Positions 28,050 through 40,000 of a DNA stretch of 64,000 nt are shown here, piece after piece. The translations under genes were made by a program, and so were the position numbers. The notes under the pieces were generated by a model that was not told the DNA's origin, ran no database searches, and saw only the letters and a list, made by a program, of their open reading frames with translations. The DNA is from DATENM01 sp045807765 (GTDB lineage Bacteria; Acidobacteriota; Blastocatellia; UBA7656), in contig JBJMGU010000220.1 of the NCBI GenBank assembly GCA_045807765.1, positions 14,120-78,119 on the forward strand, written 5' to 3'. The stretch's first letter is position 1. Every line of letters begins with the position of its first letter.

Positions 28050-28999
28050 TGAGTAAACAACTTTATCTAGTCACCGGCGGCGCGGGTTTCATTGGCAGCC
28101 ACCTCTGCGAGCGGCTGGTTCGAGAAGGCCAGGGCGTGCGCGTGCTTGATAATTTCTTCGCTGGCAAAGAAGCGAACCTCGAACCGTTCAAAGACAACAT
28201 CGAGGTGATACGCGGCGACATCCGCGACGCGCGCACAGTGACTGATGCGATGCGCGGCGTTAATATTGTTTTTCACGAAGCCGCGCTCGGCTCAGTGCCG
28301 CGCTCGGTCGCCGACCCTTTGAGCACGCATGAGGTCAACATCAACGGCACGTTGAACGTCTTGCTCGCGGCGCGCGACGCCGGCGTGCGGCGGGTGGTTT
28401 CGGCATCGAGCTCGTCGGTCTACGGCGAAACGCCGACGCTGCCCAAGCATGAAGGAATCACGCCGCAGCCGCTTTCGCCTTATGCGCTGTCAAAGCTCAC
28501 GGGCGAGCAATACATCAGCGTCTTCAATAAGGTCTATGGATTCGAGGCGGTGGCGCTGCGGTACTTCAACATCTTCGGGCCGCGCCAGGACCCTGAGTCG
28601 CAATACGCGGCGGTGATCCCGCGCTTTGTCACTGCCTTGTTCGAAGGCCGCCAACCGGTGATCTATGGCGATGGTCAGCAGTCGCGAGATTTTACTTTTG
28701 TCGAGAACGTCGTCGAAGCGAACCTGCTGGCGTCGGAGGCCGAAGGCATCGCGGGCCGCGCCTTCAATGTGGCCTGTGGCGGACGTTACACGTTGCTCGA
28801 CGTGCTAGCGAAGCTGAAAGAGATCATCGGCAGCACCATCGAACCGCTGCACGAAGCCGCCCGCCGCGGTGACGTGCGTGATTCGCAGGCTTCGATAGAT
28901 GCGGCTGCCGAGGCTTTCGGCTATCGCGTTAAAGTGGATTTTGATGAAGGCTTGCGGCGCACGGTGGCGTGGTACAAGGCGCAGGCCGTCGGCGATTGA
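28049..28999 (+). CDS. NAD-dependent NDP-sugar epimerase/dehydratase (extended SDR)
   Basis: 316 residues. NAD-binding motif VTGGAGFIGSHL at the N-terminus, SSSSVYGETP, the catalytic YxxxK as SPYALSKLTGEQY, then RYFNIFGPRQDP and YGDGQQSRDFTFVENV. This is the UDP-glucose/UDP-GlcNAc 4-epimerase group (GalE/WbpP-like); exact substrate unknown. ATG 28049 is inside the carbamoyltransferase stop (TAATG), so the pair is coupled. It is a paralogue of the epimerase at 42383, with similar motifs throughout. Confidence 0.9.
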   Translation: MSKQLYLVTGGAGFIGSHLCERLVREGQGVRVLDNFFAGKEANLEPFKDNIEVIRGDIRDARTVTDAMRGVNIVFHEAALGSVPRSVADPLSTHEVNINGTLNVLLAARDAGVRRVVSASSSSVYGETPTLPKHEGITPQPLSPYALSKLTGEQYISVFNKVYGFEAVALRYFNIFGPRQDPESQYAAVIPRFVTALFEGRQPVIYGDGQQSRDFTFVENVVEANLLASEAEGIAGRAFNVACGGRYTLLDVLAKLKEIIGSTIEPLHEAARRGDVRDSQASIDAAAEAFGYRVKVDFDEGLRRTVAWYKAQAVGD

Positions 29000-29003
29000 G
29001 CCA

Positions 29004-29939
29004 CTATGCTGACAATGCCGCCACATGCGTTCTGACCGTCTCGCCGAGTGTATCCAGATTGTAACCACCTTCGAGCACCGAAACGACGCGGCTGTGACCG
29101 TGGCGCTCGGCCATGCCCATCACCTCTTTGGTCATCTCGCGAAAGTCAGCATCTTCTAACAGCAGGCCGCCCAGGGGATCGCCGCGCCGCGAATCGAATC
29201 CGGCAGAGATGAGGATCAGATCGGGCGGGAAGCGCGCTTCAATCGCCCGCAAGGCGTCGCTGAACGCTTGCCGATGATCGCGCGCCGAGGTGCCTTCGCC
29301 GAGCGGCACGTTGAGCGTGGTGTCCTGGCCGCGCCCTTCGCCGCGCTCGGTCGCCGCGCCGGTGCCGGGATAATACGGATATTGATGCGTCGAGAAATAA
29401 TAGACCGTCGGATCACTGTAGAAGATGTCCTGCGTGCCGTTTCCATGATGCACGTCCCAATCAATGATCAAGACGCGCTCGACACCGTAGGCAGTCTGCG
29501 CGTAACGCGCGCCAATCGCCGCGTTGTTGAATAAGCAGAAGCCCATCGCTCGGCTCGGCGTCGCGTGATGGCCGGGCGGTCGCACCAGCGCGAAGGCGTT
29601 CTGCGCGCCGCCGCCGAACACCTGATCGATGCCGACAAGAACCGCGCCCGCCGCCAGCCGCGCCACTTCAAATGATTGCTCGCTGATCACTGTGTCGAGG
29701 TCAATGTAAGGTACGCCACGTTCGCAGAGCTTGCGAATCTGCTCGATCAAGCGCTCGCTGTGACAGCACGCGATCTCTGCGTCGCTGGCCTCGCGTGGCG
29801 CCAGCCGGGCAAGGCGCTGCCAGAGCGCTTGATCATTTTCCAGCGCTTCGAGGATCACATCGAAACGCTTGGAATTCTCAGGATGAGGGCCGGTCTTGTG
29901 CAGACGCGATGCCGCATCGTAAACGAGTGCCGTGGTCAT
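29004..29939 (-). CDS. Histone-deacetylase-superfamily protein (AcuC/HDAC-like)
   Basis: 311 residues. The zinc and catalytic motifs of class II-type bacterial deacetylases are present: RPPGHHATPSRAMGFCLFNN, IIDWDVHHGNGTQDIFY, STHQYPYYPGTGA, ILISAGFDSRRGDPLGG and LEGGYN. Such proteins remove acetyl groups from small molecules (acetylpolyamines) or lysines. The reading frame extends upstream through a repeat, but the family N-terminus TTALVYDAASRLH fixes the ATG at 29939. No ribosome site is seen; TATAAT ends six bases before the start codon (see findings). Confidence 0.92.
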   Translation of the reverse strand: MTTALVYDAASRLHKTGPHPENSKRFDVILEALENDQALWQRLARLAPREASDAEIACCHSERLIEQIRKLCERGVPYIDLDTVISEQSFEVARLAAGAVLVGIDQVFGGGAQNAFALVRPPGHHATPSRAMGFCLFNNAAIGARYAQTAYGVERVLIIDWDVHHGNGTQDIFYSDPTVYYFSTHQYPYYPGTGAATERGEGRGQDTTLNVPLGEGTSARDHRQAFSDALRAIEARFPPDLILISAGFDSRRGDPLGGLLLEDADFREMTKEVMGMAERHGHSRVVSVLEGGYNLDTLGETVRTHVAALSA

Positions 29940-29945
29940 GCGAGG

Positions 29946-29951
29946 ATTATA
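29946..29951 (-). promoter_or_regulatory. TATAAT -10 element six bases before the deacetylase start
   Basis: On the minus strand the order is TATAAT, six bases, then ATG. A start site at the usual distance from a -10 box would fall at or next to the A of the start codon, giving a leaderless transcript. There is no good -35 box. Confidence 0.45.
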
Positions 29952-29970
29952 GGAAAGGCAGAGGGAAAAT

Positions 29971-30060
29971 GCGACACGGCAACGCGGCGACGCGGCGAGG
30001 GAAAGATAGATAGAATGACTGCTGACTTTCTTTCCCCGCGTCGCCGCGTCGCCGTGTCGC
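29971..30060. repeat. CGGCGACGCG-type inverted repeat
   Basis: The left arm 29971-29995 and right arm 30036-30060 match at 24 of 25 positions (left begins GCGACACGGCAACGCGG). Units such as CGGCGACG repeat within each arm, and the core also has an AAAGA/TCTTT inversion. It lies between the deacetylase and the LolD-like gene, both on the minus strand. Its sequence resembles the repeats at 5871 and 8897, so these three may be one sub-family. Confidence 0.88.
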
Positions 30061-30072
30061 CGCGTCACTTTC

Positions 30073-30786
30073 CTAGACGGTGACGGGCGGGGCGGTCTTC
30101 TCTTCGTCCACGACCAGGCCGTCGAACACGTGCACGGTGCGGTCGGCGTGCGAGGCATAGCGCTGGTCGTGCGTCACCATGCAGATGGTCGCGCCCTGTT
30201 CGTGCAATTCGCTGAGCAGTTCCATGACCGCTTCGCCGTTGACCGAATCGAGGTTACCGGTCGGCTCGTCGGCGAGCAGGATCAGCGGATCGCCGGCGAC
30301 GGCGCGGGCGACGGCGACGCGCTGCTGTTGACCGCCAGAGAGCTGGCTGGGCAGATGCTTGGCGCGGTGCGCCATACCGACGCGCTCAAGCGCCGCGCGA
30401 ACGCGGTCACGGCGCTCATTGGCGCGCATGCCGCGATAGGTGAGCGGCAGCTCAACGTTCTCGTAAACCGAGAGGTCGCCGATGAGGTTGAAACTTTGAA
30501 AGATGAAACCGACTTCGCGGTTGCGGATGCGGGCGCGCTCAGACAAGGGCAGATCGGCAACCGGTTTGCCGCCGAGCCAGTAGCCGCCATCGGAAGGCGA
30601 GTCGAGGAGACCGAGAATCGACAGCAAAGTGGATTTGCCGCATCCCGATGGTCCGGCGATTGAGATATACTCGCCGCGCTCGACTTCAAGGTGAATGCCC
30701 GACAGCGCATGGGTTTCGACTTCGTCGGTGAGAAAAACTTTGGTCACGCCTTCGAGCTTGATCAGCGGTTGATCGTTCGCGCTCAT
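30073..30786 (-). CDS. LolD/MacB-type ABC transporter ATPase
   Basis: 237 residues, a lone ATPase domain. Walker A GPSGCGKSTLLSILG, then VGFIFQSFNLIGDLSVYENV, signature LSGGQQQRVAVARA and Walker B LILLADEPTGNLDS. The NLDS ending and GLLDSPSDG pattern fit the MacB/LolD/FtsE group, which drives extrusion of lipoproteins, peptides or drugs through a FtsX-like permease. No permease gene is adjacent. ATG 30786 has GGAGAGGA upstream. Confidence 0.88.
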   Translation of the reverse strand: MSANDQPLIKLEGVTKVFLTDEVETHALSGIHLEVERGEYISIAGPSGCGKSTLLSILGLLDSPSDGGYWLGGKPVADLPLSERARIRNREVGFIFQSFNLIGDLSVYENVELPLTYRGMRANERRDRVRAALERVGMAHRAKHLPSQLSGGQQQRVAVARAVAGDPLILLADEPTGNLDSVNGEAVMELLSELHEQGATICMVTHDQRYASHADRTVHVFDGLVVDEEKTAPPVTV

Positions 30787-31052
30787 CTATCCTCTCCTTC
30801 CGCAGGGAGCGCGGCGCTGGGCCATCGCGCGCTCGGTGAATTCTTGCTTAATCGCCTCCGACCCTGATTACGTTTCGCGCACCCCTGGCGGGTGCAGTAA
30901 TGCAGGGCGTTCGGGCGACACAATTCCGCCTCAAGTTCTTCAGTGAGTGGCACGACGCTGCAAAAGGTTGCAAAAAAAATGGCAGGCGTGGCCCGCACTG
31001 GCCTCACCCATTAAGACGTTCTGCAATGAATAGTGTTATCGCCGGGCCGCGA

Positions 31053-33611
<2,559 letters not shown>

Positions 33612-33948
33612 AATCTTAAATCCGCCGGGGGGTTCGGCTTGTCGTCTCGCTCAACCGCCGTCCTGTTAGACGCACGGCAGAGGGCGTTTGTTCCATTCAA
33701 TATTTTCCGGCGATTGTGTAGCGTGGGCACAGCCGCTGTTGATAAAGACGGTGCCTGAAGTGAAAGTGTTACACACCATCCGCCATGCGTCTACGCTTTT
33801 GTCATGAAGGGGTGGCGCAGCGCCACGAACAGCGCAATGCGCGGCTTGAACCGCGGGCCGGGGTTATTATTTTTGCCTTAAAATCAACAAATGACGTATA
33901 GTAATTTCCGGCTGAGTGAGAGACAATGTTTGTGGAAAGTGAGGTCAT
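33612..33948. other. Divergent intergenic region between the DUF5916 and coiled-coil genes
   Basis: 337 bases without a gene. It holds a perfect small palindrome GTGGCGC-A-GCGCCAC (33812-33826), a stretch of GC-rich short inversions after it, and a promoter-like pair for the plus-strand gene at 33873-33902. I see no RNA gene. Confidence 0.6.
33873..33902 (+). promoter_or_regulatory. Candidate promoter for the coiled-coil gene
   Basis: TTGCCT (33873-33878) and TATAGT (33897-33902) with an 18-base AT-rich spacer, 46 bases before the ATG at 33949. Confidence 0.5.
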
Positions 33949-34311
33949 ATGAGCAACGATCAAACATCAGACGACCTGACAACCAAGCCAACCCTGGAAA
34001 CGGTGTTGGAACGAATTAACGCGGTTGCCATCAGCATCGGCGAACTGCGAGCTGACGTGAATCAGCGGTTCACTGCTGTTGGCGACGAGATAGTGCAACT
34101 GCGAACCGATATGAATCAACGATTCGACGCCGTAGAGCAACGATTCGAGACCGTTGACAAAGAAATCGCCAACCTGCGCAAAGATGTGGAGCGAGGCTTC
34201 CGCAACACAGAGCGCAAAATGGCATATCTCGCTAACGATTTTCTAGGGCGGCGTGCCGAGCAAGATGAATTATTGGAACGTATCGAGGCGCTCGAAAATA
34301 AAGCTTCCTAA
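33949..34311 (+). CDS. Small coiled-coil protein, paralogue of the gene at 44113-44487
   Basis: 120 residues, hydrophilic, no signal or membrane segment. After a Thr/Asp-rich N-terminus comes TLETVLERINAV, then heptad-patterned helices with the recurring phrase MNQRFDAVEQRFETVDKEIA. The C-terminus (RRAEQDELLERIEALENKAS) is also helical. The order TVLERLN-I, NQRF-x-V, RAE-x-x-x-E-R-hydrophobic-LE is shared with the 124-residue protein at 44113. Role unknown; probably forms parallel or antiparallel oligomers. AGG lies five bases before the ATG. Confidence 0.72.
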   Translation: MSNDQTSDDLTTKPTLETVLERINAVAISIGELRADVNQRFTAVGDEIVQLRTDMNQRFDAVEQRFETVDKEIANLRKDVERGFRNTERKMAYLANDFLGRRAEQDELLERIEALENKAS

Positions 34312-34412
34312 TTGTGCCCACTCGCAGGCGCAAGCATCACACTGAACCTTACAGTCGCTTCATCTTCCCCACTTTTAACTCGGTTCATAAACAAGTAACT
34401 GGCGGGTGGTCG

Positions 34413-35561
34413 CTACAACCCGGCGGCGCGGAATATGTCTGCCTCTGGCCGCACGTCGAGCCAATCGGGCAGGTCAAACAACCCTAGACGCGTTTTGTCT
34501 GCGACGCTGTTGGCGTAGATGCCACGGCGGAAGCGGATCGAGATATCGGCGCGCGTGCCGTAGACTTTGATCGAGTGAAAACTGGCGTCATCCGCCGAGC
34601 GCTCGGTCGAATAGGCGATCACACATTCGGTGCCGATCTCTTCGACCATGCGGTTGCTCATGCCTGTAAAGGCGTCGCGCGATTCCGGCATCCAGGCCAT
34701 GCCGCCGGTCTCTTCGGCCAGTCCTTTTAGCGAAAGCTCGGACGCTTCGAGCTGGCGGTAGTAACGGCGCAGGCGGTCAATCTTCTTACGCTGTAAGGGG
34801 TCGAGCCGTTCGTACCAGGAGAGCGCGTTGAAGGCTTCGGGCTTGATGGCTTTCAGCAATATCTCGTTCTGCCCAGCAATGTAGATGGTCGCGCGGGCGC
34901 GATGCAGCGCTGCCAGCGCCTTCTCGAACATCAGCGTCGCGCCTTCGGCAACCGGCTTTTCGTATGAATCAATGCCGTCGGTGAGCAGGACGATGCTGCG
35001 GCGGCCCGGCACTCTCGACAACACCTCGTCGCAGCCATAGATAATGCTGTTATAAAAGTCGGACTCGATGCCCGGCTTGAACTTCCATTCAAGCGCCTGG
35101 CGCAGAGCCGTTTTGTTACCGGTCCAGGCCGACAGCAACTGAATGGTGTCGCCGTACGAGATGATAGCGGCGCGGTCTTCGACGCCGAGCGCCTCGATCA
35201 TCTTCAAGGCCAGCTCGCGGTGCAGGTTGATATTCTTGACGGTATGCTCGCCGCTGGTGTCAAGGATGAAGAGGATGTTGGCCGGCGCGCGCAAGACGTC
35301 GTTGACTTCGTGGCGCTTGCCGTCTTCGGTGACGATAAAATCGGTGCGCTTTAAATCTACAGGCAGATGACCGAAGGCATTGCGCACGTTGACCGCCAGC
35401 AGCACTTCTTCGACACGCAGACGCACGGCATCGCTGTCGTCCGTGGGGTGTTGGTGCACCGGCGCTTGCTTGCGCAACCGCCCGCTCTGGGCGTAGAGAT
35501 CCGTCACCACGGCCAGGGTCAGGCAAAGAGCGAAAACGGCTCGAACATTCAATCCCTTCAT
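34413..35561 (-). CDS. Secreted VWFA-domain protein of the acidobacterial type
   Basis: 382 residues. A signal peptide (AVFALCLTLAVVTDLYAQ) is followed by an N-terminal strand region (LLAVNVRNAFGHLPVDLKRTDFIVTEDG) and a von Willebrand factor A domain starting at NILFILDTSGEHTVKNI. This arrangement matches the VWFA-related domain family found mainly in Acidobacteriota. The metal-site motif DxSxS reads DTSGE, so one serine is missing; LLTDGIDS is kept. Extracytoplasmic, binding partner unknown. ATG 35561 is chosen for its ribosome site (GGAG, 7 bases) and signal peptide. Confidence 0.83.
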   Translation of the reverse strand: MKGLNVRAVFALCLTLAVVTDLYAQSGRLRKQAPVHQHPTDDSDAVRLRVEEVLLAVNVRNAFGHLPVDLKRTDFIVTEDGKRHEVNDVLRAPANILFILDTSGEHTVKNINLHRELALKMIEALGVEDRAAIISYGDTIQLLSAWTGNKTALRQALEWKFKPGIESDFYNSIIYGCDEVLSRVPGRRSIVLLTDGIDSYEKPVAEGATLMFEKALAALHRARATIYIAGQNEILLKAIKPEAFNALSWYERLDPLQRKKIDRLRRYYRQLEASELSLKGLAEETGGMAWMPESRDAFTGMSNRMVEEIGTECVIAYSTERSADDASFHSIKVYGTRADISIRFRRGIYANSVADKTRLGLFDLPDWLDVRPEADIFRAAGL

Positions 35562-35712
35562 CGGAATCTCCACCGTTTCAGGGCGCACGGCCAGTAAGCC
35601 AGCGCGCTTCAATCATCCATTGTGCGCGGGTGAATGCCCCGCGTTCTTCGTTAGCTTGCGCGTAAGCCAACCGGCTCCGCGCCACATCCTTAGTCGCTGC
35701 TTGCTCCGGCGA

Positions 35713-36903
35713 TTATATCAAGGATACGAAAACTTCGTTAGATAGCAAGCGGCCTTTGTCCGTCAGCATCATGCGCCCTTCGGTGATTTGAATCAAGCCG
35801 GCATCAGTGAGTCGCGGCAATTCGTCGCCAAAGCGCTCCAGCACGTCCAGACCGTACTCGTCGCGAAACGGCTGAAGCGCGACACCTTCATTGAGCCGCA
35901 AGCCCATAAACAAAGCTTCGGCGGCGCGGTCTTCGGCTGAAAGCTCATGCCGTTCGGCAATCGCCTGGCCGCGCTCGGCAATCGTCGCAATGTACGCGTC
36001 GGTCTTCAAGAGGTTGACCCAGCGAGCGCGCCCGTCATAAGAATGCGCGCCGCATCCCAGGCCGTAGAACGCCGCGCCCGTCCAGTACTTCATATTGTGC
36101 TGCGAGCGGAACCGCGACGGCGCGCTTCCCATGCCTTTCCACGGCTCAGGCTCAAGGCGCGCGAAGTTCGATATCTCGTACTGCTCGTAGCCGGCGCGCC
36201 GTGTCGCCGCGCAGATCATTCGATACATCTCGGCTGCCGTGTCGTCGTCGGGCTGTGGGCGCTGGCCGCGCTTAAGCTGCGCATAAAGCTGCGTGCCTTC
36301 CTTGACTTCGAGCAGGTAAAGCGACAGGTGCTCGGGGTCAAGTCGCAGGGCTTCCTCGAGATTGAAGCGCCAGTCGGCGAGCGGCTGTTCGGGCAACCCG
36401 GCGATCAGGTCAAGGCTGATATTTTCAAAACCGGCTTCGCGCAAAGCAGCGACCGTAAGCCGAGCGTCCGTCGCCGTGTGGGTGCGCGACAGGCGCGCAA
36501 GCTCTTCGTCAATGAATGATTGCACGCCGACGCTGGCGCGGTTGATGCGTGCGGCCAGCCAGCCTTCGACCTTCTGGCGCGTAAAGGTCGCCGGGTTGAT
36601 TTCAATCGTCACCTCGGCATCGGGTGCGACTGTGAAGCTCTCGTGGCAGGCGGCAACCAGCGCCGCCAGTTGCTCGGCTTCGACGATTGAAGGCGTGCCG
36701 CCGCCGAAATAGATGGTATCAACGGCCATGCGATGCGGGTTACTTTCTGCCAGTCGCTCGCCCCAGGCGACAATCTCGCGCCGCACCGCGTCAACGTAGT
36801 GCGCCGCCAGGTCTTCAAAAAAATCGGTTGTGTTAAAAGCGCAGTAGGTGCATTTGCGCGCACAGAAGGGGATATGAATATAGATGCCTGCCTGCCGATT
36901 CAC
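35713..36903 (-). CDS. hemW: HemW-type radical SAM heme chaperone
   Basis: 396 residues. The radical SAM motif is CARKCTYC (residues 14-21) followed by AF. HemN, the true coproporphyrinogen dehydrogenase, has a fourth cysteine two residues after the triad; its absence marks HemW, which binds heme and delivers it to respiratory enzymes. YFGGGTPS, VTIEINPAT, ASVGVQSF and LDLIAGLPEQ are conserved, and a C-terminal HemN_C winged-helix domain is present. The start is GTG at 36903 with no clear ribosome site; an extended -10 (TGATATAAT) ends six bases before it. Confidence 0.93.
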   Translation of the reverse strand: MNRQAGIYIHIPFCARKCTYCAFNTTDFFEDLAAHYVDAVRREIVAWGERLAESNPHRMAVDTIYFGGGTPSIVEAEQLAALVAACHESFTVAPDAEVTIEINPATFTRQKVEGWLAARINRASVGVQSFIDEELARLSRTHTATDARLTVAALREAGFENISLDLIAGLPEQPLADWRFNLEEALRLDPEHLSLYLLEVKEGTQLYAQLKRGQRPQPDDDTAAEMYRMICAATRRAGYEQYEISNFARLEPEPWKGMGSAPSRFRSQHNMKYWTGAAFYGLGCGAHSYDGRARWVNLLKTDAYIATIAERGQAIAERHELSAEDRAAEALFMGLRLNEGVALQPFRDEYGLDVLERFGDELPRLTDAGLIQITEGRMMLTDKGRLLSNEVFVSLI

Positions 36904-36909
36904 TCAGGG

Positions 36910-36918
36910 ATTATATCA
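36910..36918 (-). promoter_or_regulatory. Extended -10 element six bases before the hemW start
   Basis: The minus strand reads TGATATAAT, six bases, then GTG. The TGn extension compensates for the lack of a -35 box. The geometry predicts a leaderless hemW message. Confidence 0.5.
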
Positions 36919-37012
36919 CGCCCTTCGTTTGCAAAACCCCATCGCGGGTGACCTGTTTCTCGGCGATTTTGCGCATGCATGATTGAGCACAGAATTGCTG
37001 GAGGATGAAGAG

Positions 37013-40000
37013 ATGACCGCGAGATGGGTACGCGCCGGTGTGATGATAATTTCAGCGCTTGCGGTGCTGGGCCTGGCTTCGAGCCAATTTGAAGAAGCGG
37101 CTTCCACTGCCGGCTTACAGAAGCGGGCACCCGCCGCCGTCTTCACCGTCAACTCGACGGGCGACCAGGCAGACCTCGTGCCTGGGGACGGGGTTTGCTT
37201 GACCGCGAACGGCGACTGTACGCTGCGGGCCGCCCTAGAAGAAACCAACGCCCTGGCCGGTGCCGACACCATCAATTTCAACATCGGCACGGGCACCCCC
37301 TCAATCACGCCGGCAGCCGCGCTGCCATCGATTACCGATCGGCTGACGATTGACGGCAACAGTGGCGGCGCGGCCCGCGTGCAAATCAATGGAAGTGGCG
37401 TTGCGACAGCCGGCACACACGGGCTGGTACTGGCACCAGGCAGTAGCGGCAGCGCGATCCGCTCGCTGGTCATCCGGCAATGGACCGGTAACGGCGTACG
37501 CATCCAGTCAGACAACAACCTAATCGAGAATAACTACATCGGTACGAACGAAACCGGCAGCGTCACGGCGGCCAATGGCGCGGGCGGCGTTGTGATCTCT
37601 GGCGGCTCTGGCAACACCATTGGCGGCTTGAGCGCGACGGCGGGGACGGCGCCGGGCAATGTCATTTCGGGCAACGACACGAATGGCGTCATGCTCACCG
37701 CCGCCGCGACGATGAATAGCGTGCAGGGTAACCTGATCGGGATTGCCGCCGGCGGCGCAACAGCGCTGAGGAACACAGGTCACGGCATCTTGATCGATAG
37801 CGCGCCGGCCAATACCATCGGCGGCTCGACAACAACGGCGCGGAACATCATTACCGGGGGCACCGCGACGACTTCATTCGGAGTCGCTATTCAGGGCGAG
37901 ACCAGTGACAACAACACGATAGCCGGAAACTATATCGGCACAGACATCACAGGCATGAACGACATCGGCGCGGGCGGCGACGGCGTGCGAATCAATTCGG
38001 GGCCGGATAACAACACGATAGGCGGCTCGACGGCGACACCTGGCACGCCGCCCGGCAACGTCATCAGCGGCAACGGCGCGACCGGCTGTGGCACCTGTGA
38101 CGGTATTGAAATCGTCGGCAGCAGTACGATACAGAACACGACTACCGGCAACAAGATTCAGGGCAACATCATCGGCCTGAAAGCCGACGGCATGGCGGCT
38201 TTGAAGAACGAGCGCAACGGCATCAACATCAACGACGCCTCTAGCACGACCATCGGCGGCTCGTCGGCGATGGAGCGCAATGTCATATCGGGCAATAACA
38301 CAGACGCCAACACCGACGGCATAGATATGAATGGCGAGAACGCCGACAACAACACGATTGCCGGCAATTACATTGGCACCAACATCAATGGCACGGCGGC
38401 CATCGCCAATGGCGGCAACGGCGTCTTTGTCAACGGCGGGCCGGATAACCTCACCATCGGAGGCTCGACGGCAACGCCCGGTACGCCGCCCGGCAACGTC
38501 ATCAGCGGCAACACCGGCGACGGCGTTGAGCTTCTCGGCGGCGCCAGTTCGGGCCATCTGGTGCGCGGCAATTTGATCGGCCTTCAGGCGGGCGGCGCGG
38601 CGGCGCTGGGCAACGGAGCCAACGGCGTGCTGCTGAATCAAACCACCAGCTCGATCATCGGCGGCTCAACTTCTGATCTGCGCAATATCATCTCTGCCAA
38701 CGGCGCCAACGGCGTGCAATTGAACGAAGGGCAGGGCGGCATATTCGACAACAACACAGTCGCAAGCAACTACATCGGCACAGACATCACCGGCATGAGC
38801 GCCCTCGGCAACACGAGCGCCGGAATTCACATCGTCCAGGCTGATGGCGTCACTGTCGGCGGCATTACGGCAACGCCCGGTACGCCGCCCGGCAACGTCA
38901 TCAGCGGTAACAACACCGTCGGCATCGATGCCGACAATGCTAATGATGATGCGGTGCAAGGCAACCTGATCGGCCTGAAAGCCAATGGCGCGGACGCCCT
39001 GCCCAACACCAGCCACGGCATTCATATCCGCAACACCTCGGTCAGAATCGCCGTCGGCGGGACGGCAGCCGGGGCCGCCAACCGCATCGCTTTTAATGGC
39101 GGCGATGGCGTGAATGTCGCGGGCGCTTCCAGTAACGGCAACTCGATCCGCGCCAACTCGATCTACTCGAACACCGGGTTAGGCATAGACTTGGCCGGCG
39201 GCACCGAGAACGCCAGTGGTGTGACGGCCAACGACCCGAACGATAGCGACGCCGGGGCAAACACCTTACAAAATTACCCGGTGATCACTGCGGCCACCGT
39301 GAGTGGCGGCAGCATAACGGTCGCAGGCACTTTGAACAGTGCGCCCAACATGACCTTCGCCATTGAGTTTTATTCGATGACGACCGCCGACCCTTCGGGC
39401 AATGGCGAAGCGACAAGCTATCGCGGCTCGACCTCTGTGACGACAAACGCCAGCGGCAACGCCAGCTTCAGCGGCATCATACTGGCCACCACAGACCCGC
39501 TGATTACCGCGACCGCCACCAACACGACGGGGTCGCCTGCCAACAACACTTCGGAATTCGCCGCTGACTTCACGGCGTCGAGCCCGACCATTGTCCGGCT
39601 CGAATCGTTTAAGGCGCTCGCTGATGACAGCGGTAAAGTCTATTTAGAATGGCAGACCGGCTACGAGGCAGACAACCTCGGTTTCAATCTCTACCGCGAA
39701 GTCCGTGGTCAGCGCACACGGATTAATCCTTCGCTGATCGCCGGGTCGGCGCTGATCGCCGGCCAAGATACTGTCCTTGCCGCCGGCGCTGTTTATTCGT
39801 GGGTTGACGCGCAAGGTGCGGCTGATATGGCGGCGATGTACTGGCTCGAAGACATTGACTTGAGCGGCGGCGCAACCCTGCACGGCCCCTTCTTTACTTC
39901 GCCCGTAGGCAAGCTCCCCGCCGAAGCCCGCGCGGTTCTGCTCAATGAGATTAATGATTCAGGCGACGCGGCTCAGAGGCAATTGCTGCCGGTGACTGCA

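Noticed and set aside
29940..30158. N-terminal extension of the deacetylase frame
   Set aside because: The extra 73 residues come from the inverted repeat and the antisense of the LolD-like gene. The family N-terminus begins at 29939.
35562..35712. Relative of the GCGCAAGCTAGC hairpin upstream of the VWFA gene
   Set aside because: GTTAGCTTGCGCGTAAGCCAAC gives only an 8-base imperfect stem. The likeness to the repeat at 13311 is too weak to call.
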